DNA of 5,491 nucleotides from MKRK01 sp001896915 (GCA_937973935.1 CALJJF010000154.1:1-5491), one strand, 5' to 3'; counted from the first letter of the stretch, positions 1 to 5,028 are shown. Numbers and translations: made by a program. The notes: generated by a model not told the origin, from the sequence alone.

Positions 1-695
1 CTTCCTTCCGTCACATCAAAAAATACCTGTTCCAGCGTTGTCCCCTGTCCGTCCACTCCGGCTTTTTCACACACCGCTTTCACAACCCCCCGGGACATGA
101 TAACAGCCCTGTCCCAGATGTCATTGATGCTATCGATCATATGGGTGCTGATGACAACGGCACAGCCGCTGTTTTTCAGCTCTGTAAACACCTGCTTGAG
201 CTCCTTGATGGCATGAGGGTCAAGCCCCACCATCGGCTCGTCAAACACGATCATTTTCGGCTTGTGCAGCAAGGCACAGCAAATGCTGACCTTCTGCTGC
301 ATCCCCTTTGAAAGCTCACGGGAAAGCTTGTTTTTCTTATCATAAAGCTCAAACCGCCGCAGCAGCTCGTCAATGTACAATTCATAATTCTCCAGCTTGT
401 AAGCACGGGCGATGAATTCCAGATGCTCCCCTACGGTCAGAAGCTCATAGAGTGCCGGCATTTCCGGCACATAGCCAAGTAAGCGTTTCGCTTCCACACT
501 CTTGTTGGGAAGCCCGTCAACAAAAATTTCACCGTCATAGCGAAGAAGACCCATAATGGATTTGATCACAGTGCTTTTTCCGGCGCCGTTGGGACCCAGA
601 ATAACCGATATTTCCCCCGTGGGGCAAGAAAATGAAACGTCGTGGTTGGCAATGGTTCCGCCATATCGTTTGGTAACATGTTGTACTGTAAGCAT
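1..695 (-). CDS. ABC transporter ATP-binding protein, ABC-2 type (3' end off window)
   Basis: This is the ATPase subunit of an ABC transporter; it hydrolyses ATP on the cytoplasmic face to drive a membrane permease, which is probably encoded just beyond the left edge. The visible 231 residues carry Walker A GPNGAGKST (34-42), the signature LSKGMQQ (128-134), Walker B with the catalytic glutamate (IVFDEP, 149-154), the D-loop GLDP (157-160) and the H-loop histidine 185 in ISTHM. The Q-loop position holds Glu (GYVPE, 74-78) rather than Gln, a substitution I recall from ABC-2/CcmA-like ATPases. The end TLEQVFFDVTEG resembles the usual C-terminus of such proteins, so only a few residues should be missing. 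The ATG at 695 has GGAGG 5-6 bases upstream and a good promoter in front. The substrate cannot be told; export of a peptide, drug or sodium is typical of the family. Confidence 0.95.
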   Translation of the reverse strand, partial: MLTVQHVTKRYGGTIANHDVSFSCPTGEISVILGPNGAGKSTVIKSIMGLLRYDGEIFVDGLPNKSVEAKRLLGYVPEMPALYELLTVGEHLEFIARAYKLENYELYIDELLRRFELYDKKNKLSRELSKGMQQKVSICCALLHKPKMIVFDEPMVGLDPHAIKELKQVFTELKNSGCAVVISTHMIDSINDIWDRAVIMSRGVVKAVCEKAGVDGQGTTLEQVFFDVTEG

Positions 696-723
696 AGGAA
701 ACCTCCGTTTATTCAATATCTTT

Positions 724-752
724 ATTCTAATCCAATCAATGGTCAATTGCAA
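724..752 (-). promoter_or_regulatory. sigma-A promoter of the ABC ATPase gene
   Basis: On the minus strand TTGCAA (752-747), a 17-base spacer and TAGAAT (729-724) form a good sigma-A promoter. The predicted start near 717 leaves a leader of about 22 nt holding the GGAGG site (about 705-701). The ABC gene can therefore be transcribed separately from the DUF815 gene upstream. Confidence 0.65.
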
Positions 753-800
753 TCAAAAACTGCATTGGGTTCTGACATATTTGATCTCATACTAATCTCA

Positions 801-830
801 AATAAAAGCATCGATAATTTTATCGGCTTT
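801..830 (-). terminator. weak intrinsic terminator after the DUF815 gene
   Basis: Read on the minus strand, AAAGC (830-826) and CGATA pair with TATCG and GCTTT across a 4-nt loop, with a 2-nt bulge. TTTTATTT follows directly. It lies about 50 bases after the DUF815 stop and before the ABC promoter. The stem is AT-rich, so it is probably weak. Confidence 0.4.
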
Positions 831-879
831 CATAATTGCGATTCGTATCACACATCTGTCAAGCACAATGCAGCTTCAT

Positions 880-2070
880 TCAGTTCTTTAGTTTCTCTTC
901 AGCAGTCAGAATATCAATCAATTGCTTTGCCACTCTGGGAGACCGCCCGCCCTTGGACAGGGCAAACCGTTCCGCCCGTTCCGCCAATTCCGTTCTGTCG
1001 ATCATCAGCCCTCTGTCGTTGGCCAGCTTGTTTACAATATCAAAATATCCCTGCCGGTCAGGGTTGATGAAGGTAATGGTAATGCCGAACCGGTCGGAAA
1101 GAGACAAAACCTCCTGCATGGTGTCACTGTGATGCAGCTCATCCCCGTCACGGTCGGAGAAGGTTTCTCTGACCAGATGGCGGCGGTTGGAGGTGGCATA
1201 AATGAGAACATTGTCCGGCCGGGCCGAAAGCCCCCCCTCCAGCACCGCTTTCAATGCCGAAAAGCTGTCGTCCCGCTGGGAAAAGGACAAATCATCAATG
1301 AACACAATGAATTTGAGCGCAGTCCCCGAAAGCCGGTCAATGAGCATAGGAAAATCCGAAAGATAACGTTTCGGCATTTCCACAATGCGTAACCCCTCGT
1401 CACGGTATTCGTTCAAAACCGCATGCACGGTGGAGGATTTTCCCGTCCCTCTGTCGCCGTACAGCAAAATATTATTGGCTGGCAGCCCTGCCAAAAACGC
1501 CTTGGTGTTGGTCAGCACGTCGCCCCGCTGCTGTGCATATCCCTTTAGGTCCTGCAAGGTCACCCTGTCCGGCGCAGTAACGGGCAAAATATCCCCGTTC
1601 CACAAAAATGCGGCATATCGGGCATAAATCCCGCATCCATTTTTGCGGTAAAACACTTTTAATTCCTCTGGGGTAACAGAAAACCCTTTCGTTCCCCACT
1701 TCGGCAAAAGAGAGAGCCGGATCTCATATCGTCCCGCAATCTCCTCGGGTGTGATCTGTGACAGCGCCGTCAGCGCTTCCATGTCGCTTCTGACCAGCTC
1801 GTCCGCTTCACAAATCCCCATGGAAAACGGGTTTTCATCGTATAAAATACCGCTCGATACCGCTTTTGCCACATCCGATAAGCACCCCTGTGCCGCTGCG
1901 GCAAAACAAAGAGCCCCGCAGGCTTTCAAAATCTCGTGCCGGTCTCCGGCACAAAAAACAAGCGCATGCAGCTCCTTGACGACCGGTTTCTGAATCACAT
2001 TTTTATAAATACTGAGTGCCGACAACTTTAGTTTTAGTTCGCTGATGTTCAATTCTCTTAACCCCTTCAA
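880..2070 (-). CDS. DUF815 family AAA+ ATP-binding protein
   Basis: This is a predicted cytoplasmic AAA+ ATPase of the DUF815 type (Pfam DUF815, COG2607), whose cellular role is unknown. The N-terminal 180 residues are helical and family-specific. The ATPase core follows: Walker A GDRGTGKS (205-212), Walker B FIDDLSF (257-263), sensor 1 ATSN (292-295), an arginine-finger-like SLSDRFG (323-329) and a sensor-2-like GRSPR (375-379). The length of 390-396 residues fits the family. It ends with TGA. It begins 45 bases after the radical SAM gene, so the two may be co-transcribed, although a promoter lies between them. No ATG is available; TTG at 2070 has GAGGT 8 bases upstream. TTG at 2052 has AAGGGG 9 bases upstream and fits the predicted transcript start better, giving a 390-residue protein. 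The family assignment is firm; the start is not. Confidence 0.92.
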   Translation of the reverse strand: MKGLRELNISELKLKLSALSIYKNVIQKPVVKELHALVFCAGDRHEILKACGALCFAAAAQGCLSDVAKAVSSGILYDENPFSMGICEADELVRSDMEALTALSQITPEEIAGRYEIRLSLLPKWGTKGFSVTPEELKVFYRKNGCGIYARYAAFLWNGDILPVTAPDRVTLQDLKGYAQQRGDVLTNTKAFLAGLPANNILLYGDRGTGKSSTVHAVLNEYRDEGLRIVEMPKRYLSDFPMLIDRLSGTALKFIVFIDDLSFSQRDDSFSALKAVLEGGLSARPDNVLIYATSNRRHLVRETFSDRDGDELHHSDTMQEVLSLSDRFGITITFINPDRQGYFDIVNKLANDRGLMIDRTELAERAERFALSKGGRSPRVAKQLIDILTAEEKLKN

Positions 2071-2084
2071 CCTTGAATACCTCT

Positions 2085-2113
2085 ATTATACCGAAAACAA
2101 GCACCGTTTGCAA
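2085..2113 (-). promoter_or_regulatory. sigma-A promoter in front of the DUF815 gene
   Basis: TTGCAA (2113-2108), 17 bases and a perfect TATAAT (2090-2085) lie on the minus strand in the 45-bp gap after the radical SAM gene. Transcription would start near 2078, which cuts off the GAGGT site (2083-2079) serving the TTG at 2070. This favours the inner TTG at 2052. Confidence 0.6.
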
Positions 2114-2115
2114 TG

Positions 2116-3342
2116 CTATAGTTCAAAGCTTAACTGGTCAAGGCCTCTGCCATCCGATTGTTTGTCCGCCGTCATTTGCCGCAGCACGTCATAATTGTCA
2201 AACGCCGTGCCGCCGTTATACGTTCCGTTACAGGTGATAAAATACACGCACCGTTTCAGGGAAACCCCCATTTGTTTCAACACGCTGTGGGTGATGACAC
2301 AGTACTTTCGGGCTTCCATGATTTTTTGGGCATAGGTAGTGCCGATGCCCGGCACACGAAGCAGCATTTCATAATCCGCCTTATTCACCTCCACAGGGAA
2401 TAAATGCAGGTTACGTAAGGCATAGCTCGCCTTCGGGTCAAGCTCGGGGGACAAAAAGGGGTCATCCGCCGGGGTGATTTCGTCCGGCGTAAATCCGTAC
2501 AGCTCTAACAGCCGGTCCGCCTGATACAGCCGCCTCACCCGCCATTTGGGAGTGGAAACCAGCGGCATGGAATATCCCTTCGCCTCGTGCTTATACTGAA
2601 ACGCAGTATAATATACCCGCTTCAAATCGTATTTTCGATACAGCGCCCGGGACAAATTCATGATCGTCCTGTCGTCCTCACCGGTGCTCCCTGCCATCAG
2701 TTGTGTGGTCTGGGACACGGCATATTTTCCCCTGTATTGCCTTGCGTTTTTGATACAGTCACTGATCTGTCCCATGGGGGTCAATATGTTCGTGCGGTTC
2801 TTCTGCTTTGCGATTTTGTCATACCCCTCGCTTTTTGCCACCTCAATATTCACGCTCATACGGTTTGCATACCGTCCGGTTTGTTCAATGAGCAACGGAT
2901 CCGCTCCCGGCATCACCTTGGCGTGAAGATACCCGGAATACAAATAGGTTTCACGAATGATTTTCAGGGTTTTGAGGATCATCTCCTGGGTATAATCGGC
3001 GTTTTTGTAGATGGCTGAGGTGATAAACACCCCGTGGGTGTTCTTTTTGGCTTCCAGCAGTGCAATTTTGGCAAGCTCGGCAGGGGTGGAGCAATACCGC
3101 TGCTTGTCATGGCTGCTTCGGCATCCGCAATAAGCACAGTTAAAAATACAGTCGTTGGACACAAACACCTTCGGCACAGTGGGCGGACCCGGCTTTGCCC
3201 GAATGCCGGACAGCATGCTGAGATCCACTGTGCAGAAGCTGTCGATTTCCCTGTCCATAGCGATCTCATACTGTGCGTCGTCCTTCATCCGAAGGATTTT
3301 ATCCTCCACGGTCAATTCATTGTGAAGTATCAAATTCGCCAT
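2116..3342 (-). CDS. Putative DNA modification/repair radical SAM protein (TIGR03916-like)
   Basis: This is a cytoplasmic radical SAM enzyme of the group annotated as putative DNA modification/repair radical SAM protein (COG4277/TIGR03916). The reaction is not known. The 4Fe-4S cluster motif is CIFNCAYC, with Cys65, Cys69 and Cys72 in CxxxCxxC spacing. The radical SAM barrel follows to about residue 290. A helix-hairpin-helix with VPGIG (324-346) near the C-terminus points to contact with nucleic acid. The 408-residue length is normal for the group. The ATG at 3342 is preceded by a purine-rich GAGGAAGG stretch and a strong promoter. In many genomes this gene sits beside a SAM-linked uracil-DNA glycosylase (DUF4130); here the next gene is a DUF815 ATPase and no glycosylase is in the window. 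Confidence 0.9.
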   Translation of the reverse strand: MANLILHNELTVEDKILRMKDDAQYEIAMDREIDSFCTVDLSMLSGIRAKPGPPTVPKVFVSNDCIFNCAYCGCRSSHDKQRYCSTPAELAKIALLEAKKNTHGVFITSAIYKNADYTQEMILKTLKIIRETYLYSGYLHAKVMPGADPLLIEQTGRYANRMSVNIEVAKSEGYDKIAKQKNRTNILTPMGQISDCIKNARQYRGKYAVSQTTQLMAGSTGEDDRTIMNLSRALYRKYDLKRVYYTAFQYKHEAKGYSMPLVSTPKWRVRRLYQADRLLELYGFTPDEITPADDPFLSPELDPKASYALRNLHLFPVEVNKADYEMLLRVPGIGTTYAQKIMEARKYCVITHSVLKQMGVSLKRCVYFITCNGTYNGGTAFDNYDVLRQMTADKQSDGRGLDQLSFEL

Positions 3343-3372
3343 GCCGCCACCGCCTTCCTCTTCTTTTCCCTA

Positions 3373-3401
3373 ATTATAACAGAAACAAAACAAAAAATCA
3401 A
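3373..3401 (-). promoter_or_regulatory. sigma-A promoter of the radical SAM gene
   Basis: TTGATT (3401-3396), 17 bases and a perfect TATAAT (3378-3373) lie on the minus strand. The predicted start near 3366 gives a leader of about 24 nt that contains the GAGGAAGG site. It lies just after the terminator of the TM2 gene, so the radical SAM gene starts a new transcription unit. Confidence 0.7.
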
Positions 3402-3420
3402 ACATATGTTCTTTTATATG

Positions 3421-3450
3421 TAAAAAAAAGAGCCACAGCACCTGCGGCTC
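3421..3450 (-). terminator. Strong intrinsic terminator of the TM2 gene
   Basis: On the minus strand a 9-bp GC-rich stem GAGCCGCAG/CTGTGGCTC (one G-U pair, loop GTG) is followed by eight T residues (3429-3422). It starts 4 bases after the TM2 stop codon. Confidence 0.92.
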
Positions 3451-3454
3451 CTGC

Positions 3455-3670
3455 TTATAACCAATCCTTCACAAAGGCCCCTGATTTATCAGTAAAGGAA
3501 CCGACGATAATCATAATCAAATCCACCAAAAAACCAATGCCGAAAATCCCACCGGAAATCAGCCACAAAAACCCTGTCCCGACCTTGCCTACATAAAACC
3601 GATGGATTCCAAAAACACCAAGAAAAAAACAAAGCAACAACGCCACCAACCTATTTTTATCCGAAACCAT
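3455..3670 (-). CDS. TM2 domain membrane protein
   Basis: This 71-residue integral membrane protein is of the TM2 family (Pfam PF05154). Its function is unknown; some bacterial members are fused to other domains, but this one is free-standing. The first hydrophobic helix spans about residues 8-26 (VALLLCFFLGVFGIHRFYV), with the typical GIHRFYVGK turn after it. The second spans about 33-57 and holds the family DL motif in GFLVDLIMI. Short charged ends, DKNR and TDKSG, flank them. ATG at 3670 has a GGGAGGG site 5 bases upstream. The gene has its own likely promoter and a strong terminator, so it appears monocistronic. Confidence 0.92.
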   Translation of the reverse strand: MVSDKNRLVALLLCFFLGVFGIHRFYVGKVGTGFLWLISGGIFGIGFLVDLIMIIVGSFTDKSGAFVKDWL

Positions 3671-3720
3671 AATAACCCTCCCACATTTTCAGGTATGATA
3701 TTATGATTTACGGTTTTATT

Positions 3721-3750
3721 ATTTTAATAAGTGTAAAATATTTCTTTCAA
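3721..3750 (-). promoter_or_regulatory. Likely promoter of the TM2 gene
   Basis: TTGAAA (3750-3745), an 18-base spacer and TAAAAT (3726-3721) on the minus strand predict a start near 3714 and a leader of about 44 nt. The region is very AT-rich, so chance matches are possible. Confidence 0.45.
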
Positions 3751-3783
3751 AAAATAGCATAACCAAAACAAATCCATGCGGTA

Positions 3784-3809
3784 AAAAGGGTTGCTTTTGC
3801 AACCCTTTT
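3784..3809. terminator. Bidirectional intrinsic terminator after the DUF6809 gene
   Basis: A perfect 11-bp inverted repeat, AAAAGGGTTGC/GCAACCCTTTT with a TTTT loop, starts 9 bases after the DUF6809 stop. Read on the minus strand, the GGGTTGC/GCAACCC stem is followed by TTTTT; on the plus strand it is followed by TTTTCTTTT. It should end the RHH1-DUF6809 transcript and could also block plus-strand transcription. Confidence 0.9.
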
Positions 3810-3818
3810 CTTTTACCT

Positions 3819-4085
3819 CTAATCCATTGCCAACATCATAATTTGAATCCCCAATTTTAAGCCATGTTCAAAGCTGTCAATGTTGGAGCAGTAGACCAGT
3901 TCTGATTCGGCTGACAGAAGTTCGTCGAATTTTTTCTGATTATTCTCGGGAATCAGCTTGGCGAACTCCTCCACGATTTCCGCACTGGCATGGTTGGCTT
4001 TACCGTAATCACTTTTTCTGTCGATTTCTTTTTCTAAAATATTGTATTCACCGCAGAAAAGCTGTTCTGCAATCGTATTTTTCAT
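3819..4085 (-). CDS. Small protein, probably DUF6809 family
   Basis: This 88-residue acidic, soluble, helical protein has no known function. I assign it to DUF6809 from the N-terminus MKNTIAEQLFCGEYN and the C-terminal FEHGLKLGIQIMM pattern; that family consists of small proteins common in Clostridia. There is no signal peptide and no transmembrane segment, and no catalytic motif is visible. I chose ATG 4085 because AAAGGA lies 8 bases upstream. The frame can be extended to a TTG at 4118, but that lies upstream of the ribosome binding site and inside an inverted repeat. It is the last gene of a module: a CopG-like repressor gene lies about 145 bases upstream, and the gap holds a predicted counter-transcribed RNA. 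It is therefore probably the controlled output of the module. It ends at a strong terminator. Confidence 0.72.
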   Translation of the reverse strand: MKNTIAEQLFCGEYNILEKEIDRKSDYGKANHASAEIVEEFAKLIPENNQKKFDELLSAESELVYCSNIDSFEHGLKLGIQIMMLAMD

Positions 4086-4095
4086 TTTTATGTTC

Positions 4096-4129
4096 CTTTC
4101 AAGATATAAGTTAACCAAGCACTTGAAAG
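4096..4129 (-). promoter_or_regulatory. Inverted repeat over the DUF6809 ribosome binding site
   Basis: CTTTCAAG and CTTGAAAG form a perfect 8-bp inverted repeat with an 18-base spacer. In the minus-strand mRNA the downstream arm contains most of the AAAGGA binding site (4099-4094), so a hairpin would hide it. The distal arm also contains the -35 (TTGAAA) of the plus-strand promoter. The same repeat, with a 20-base spacer, occurs at 4700-4735 in the other module. It could also be a DNA operator. Confidence 0.5.
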
Positions 4130-4151
4130 AATACTTTGCGTATGGTAAAAT
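4123..4151 (+). promoter_or_regulatory. Plus-strand promoter of the counter-transcribed RNA, module 1
   Basis: TTGAAA (4123-4128), a 17-base spacer and TAAAAT (4146-4151) point back towards the RHH1 gene, with a predicted start near 4158. The same TTGAAA with a 17-base spacer is kept in the second module (4729-4757). It is on the opposite strand to every protein gene in the window. Confidence 0.6.
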
Positions 4152-4162
4152 ATTTACGCAAA
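4135..4162. promoter_or_regulatory. Inverted repeat around the -10 of the plus-strand promoter
   Basis: TTTGCGTA (4135-4142) and TACGCAAA (4155-4162) are perfect 8-bp arms 12 bases apart, centred on the TAAAAT box. The arms are about two helical turns apart, as expected for a dimer binding site. In the second module the arms are ACGTA/TACGT at 4744-4765 with the same 12-base gap. Confidence 0.5.
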
Positions 4163-4239
4163 TCTCCTTCGGGTGATTGGCGCTTGGGGGGCAGTGGGTT
4201 GTTTGATGACTTTCACACTGCTTCCTTCTTTTATTCTTC
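4158..4239 (+). ncRNA. Predicted counter-transcribed small RNA, module 1
   Basis: This is a predicted RNA of about 80 nt, read opposite to the RHH1-DUF6809 operon and complementary to the gap between the two genes. It has no ORF of its own. Hairpin 1 (4161-4178) has stem AATC.CC/GG.GATT with one T-T mismatch and a cUUCGg tetraloop. Hairpin 2 (4187-4225) has a 10-bp stem GGGGGCAGTG-type with two G-U pairs and a 19-nt loop, followed by a U-rich tail. Its promoter, both hairpins and tail are kept at the same places in the second module, although the first stem and both loops differ. The position matches RNAII of pMV158-type plasmids, which lies between copG and repB. It is a prediction from sequence only. 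Confidence 0.55.
4187..4239 (+). terminator. Plus-strand terminator of the counter-transcribed RNA, module 1
   Basis: GGGGGCAGTG-type arm 4187-4196 pairs with 4216-4225 (GCAGTG/CACTGC extended by two G-U and two G-C pairs), then TTCTTTTATTCTT follows. Two of the pairs are G-U on the plus strand but would be A-C mismatches on the minus strand, so the hairpin fits plus-strand RNA better. The U-rich tail overlaps the stop and the last Glu codons of RHH1. Confidence 0.5.
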
Positions 4240-4401
4240 TTCCAATAGTTTCACAATCCCTCTGCGTATCGCTTCATTACGGTTAACATTATGCTTTTCG
4301 GCATATTCATTCAGCATTTCACTGTGCTTCTGGTCAAGCCGTATGGATAATCTGACATCCTTGGGATTTTCGGAAAAAGGTCTGCCCATCCGTTTTGTAA
4401 T
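4231..4401 (-). CDS. Ribbon-helix-helix (CopG-like) repressor 1, ATT start
   Basis: This is a 56-residue DNA-binding protein of the ribbon-helix-helix type, expected to act as a dimer and to repress its own promoter. A basic arm with GRP (about 6-8) is followed by the beta strand RLSIRLD (17-23), helix A (about 25-38, MLNEYAEKH) and helix B (about 40-52, NRNEAIRRGIVKL), then an acidic end EEE. The start is unusual. AGGAGG at 4414-4409 lies 7 bases from ATT 4401. The first ATG (4389) is 19 bases from it, too far. In-frame TTG 4461 and ATG 4449 lie upstream of the predicted transcript start (about 4434) and cannot be used. The paralogue at 4838-5005 has ATA at exactly the same place. The gene leads the module that ends in DUF6809. 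About 33 of 55 aligned residues match the paralogue. Confidence 0.85.
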   Translation of the reverse strand: MTKRMGRPFSENPKDVRLSIRLDQKHSEMLNEYAEKHNVNRNEAIRRGIVKLLEEE

Positions 4402-4425
4402 AATTCCACCTCCTGATAAAACATA

Positions 4426-4461
4426 TTGCAAGACAATAATATAATACATTGTGCAAGACAA
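4426..4461 (-). promoter_or_regulatory. Operator-like direct repeats over the RHH1 promoter
   Basis: TTGTCTTGCA occurs twice in direct orientation on the minus strand, at 4461-4452 in the promoter spacer and at 4436-4427 over the transcript start; the two copies are 25 bases apart. The first copy also forms GACAA-T-TTGTC with the -35 region. The core TTGTCTT matches one arm of the RHH2 operator. Likely a site for RHH1 autorepression. Confidence 0.55.
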
Positions 4462-4469
4462 ATTGTCAA
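4441..4469 (-). promoter_or_regulatory. Near-consensus sigma-A promoter of RHH1
   Basis: A perfect TTGACA (4469-4464), 17 bases and TATTAT (4446-4441), with an AT-rich stretch upstream, predict a start near 4434. The leader to the ATT start is about 33 nt. Confidence 0.85.
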
Positions 4470-4516
4470 GCTAATTTACTATAAAATGTATAAACTTCTA
4501 TTCATTACACCTCTCC

Positions 4517-4619
4517 GCGTCATTGCGAATCAGTCCGCAGACTGGTGCGGCAATCCGTAACCCCCATGCTCTATTGAAAAAAAGAGAACGGATTGCCACG
4601 CTTACGCTCGCAATGACGC
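4517..4619. repeat. MITE/REP-like palindromic element, 103 bp
   Basis: Perfect 12-bp terminal inverted repeats GCGTCATTGCGA (4517-4528) and TCGCAATGACGC (4608-4619) enclose inner arms GGCAATCCGT (4549-4558) and ACGGATTGCC (4588-4597). A small hairpin CAGTC-CGCA-GACTG lies at 4531-4544. It looks like two REP units facing each other. No transposase and no clear target duplication are visible. It lies where the second module should have its DUF6809 gene. Translations across it give low-complexity frames typical of such repeats and are not counted as a gene. Confidence 0.75.
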
Positions 4620-4680
4620 CAAGTGGGGCACGCAGTAGTCTAAATGAACCATTACATGTTGTAACCATCGCAACTATCAC

Positions 4681-4735
4681 ATTTTTTATTTTTGCAATCC
4701 TTTCAAGTTATATAAATGTGCCAAACCCTTGAAAG
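4681..4735 (-). pseudogene. Relic leader of a lost second DUF6809 gene
   Basis: The minus-strand sequence matches the DUF6809 leader of module 1: CTTTCAAG, a TATAT stretch, CTTGAAAGGA, then an A-rich run into ATG (4682-4680). Here the ATG is followed at once by TGA and TAG, and it is 15 rather than 8 bases from AAAGGA. No DUF6809-like coding sequence follows; about 60 unassigned bases and then the MITE/REP-like element do. The gene was lost or replaced after the module was duplicated. Confidence 0.55.
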
Positions 4736-4757
4736 TAATCATAACGTATGTTAATAT
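4729..4757 (+). promoter_or_regulatory. Plus-strand promoter of the counter-transcribed RNA, module 2
   Basis: TTGAAA (4729-4734), 17 bases and TAATAT (4752-4757) are at the same place as the module 1 promoter. The -10 sits inside the inverted repeat ACGTA (4744-4748)/TACGT (4761-4765), again with a 12-base gap. The -10 is weaker than in module 1. Confidence 0.45.
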
Positions 4758-4763
4758 ATTTAC

Positions 4764-4847
4764 GTCGATTCTCTTTTTGAGTAATTGGCTCTCGGGGGGC
4801 AGTGAACATTTGACGATGGTCACACTGCTTCCCTCTTTTATTCTTCT
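4764..4847 (+). ncRNA. Predicted counter-transcribed small RNA, module 2
   Basis: This is the counterpart of the module 1 RNA, about 84 nt and opposite to the RHH2 transcript. Hairpin 1 (4768-4785) is ATTCTC/GAG(T)AAT with a TTTTT loop; its stem differs from module 1 but still pairs. Hairpin 2 (4794-4833) is an 11-bp stem built on GCAGTG/CACTGC with G-U pairs and an 18-nt loop, followed by a TCTTTTATTCTT tail that serves as a terminator. The two hairpin 2 loops share TTTGAYGA but differ around it. The controlled gene is missing in this copy, so the RNA may be a relic or may act on the other module. Confidence 0.45.
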
Positions 4848-5005
4848 TCCGCAAGTTTTGCTACTGCTCGTCTCACGGCTTCATTTCTGTTGATACCATG
4901 CTTTTCGGCATAGGCAACAAGAATTTGATTCAACTCTTTGTCAAACCGAATGGAAAGCCGTTCGCCTTTGGGATTGTCGGAAAAAGGTCTGCCAACTTTT
5001 TTTAT
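4838..5005 (-). CDS. Ribbon-helix-helix (CopG-like) repressor 2, ATA start
   Basis: This 55-residue paralogue of RHH1 has a basic arm KKVGRPFS (2-9), beta strand RLSIRFD (16-22), helix A with AYAEKH (31-36), helix B NRNEAVRRAVAKL (39-51) and an acidic EEE end. It has no Met, Val (GTG) or Leu (TTG) start codon near its beginning, and an in-frame TAA lies just before AGGAGG (5018-5013). ATA 5005 is exactly 7 bases from AGGAGG, the same place as ATT in RHH1. All RHH core positions are kept and there is no frameshift, so it looks under selection. It is either translated from a non-AUG codon or a recent pseudogene; I favour the former because RHH1 has the same arrangement. The downstream partner gene of this module is lost. 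Confidence 0.72.
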   Translation of the reverse strand: MKKVGRPFSDNPKGERLSIRFDKELNQILVAYAEKHGINRNEAVRRAVAKLAEEE

Positions 5006-5028
5006 GATGACACCTCCTTAAAAATTGT

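Noticed and set aside
642..1627. Several plus-strand frames opposite the ABC and DUF815 genes
   Set aside because: They are antisense shadows of genes with clear domain motifs and have no family resemblance of their own.
2979..3269. 96-residue minus-strand frame inside the radical SAM gene
   Set aside because: It is an alternate frame of a well-supported gene and has no binding site or recognisable domain.
4136..4444. 102-residue plus-strand frame opposite RHH1
   Set aside because: It is a shadow of the RHH1 gene. Its start lies inside the plus-strand promoter spacer and no ribosome binding site is visible.
4399..4461. N-terminal extension of RHH1 to TTG 4461 or ATG 4449
   Set aside because: Both codons lie at or before the -10 box, upstream of the predicted transcript start, and the extension has no counterpart in RHH2.
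4640..4665. Palindrome TTACA-TGT-TGTAA sharing CAACATGTAA with the RHH2 promoter
   Set aside because: A 10-base match in AT-rich DNA is weak evidence for another operator, and no promoter is associated with it.
4498..4680. 60-residue minus-strand frame (GTG start) across the MITE/REP-like element
   Set aside because: It lacks a properly spaced ribosome binding site, runs through the palindromic element and has the composition of a translated repeat.
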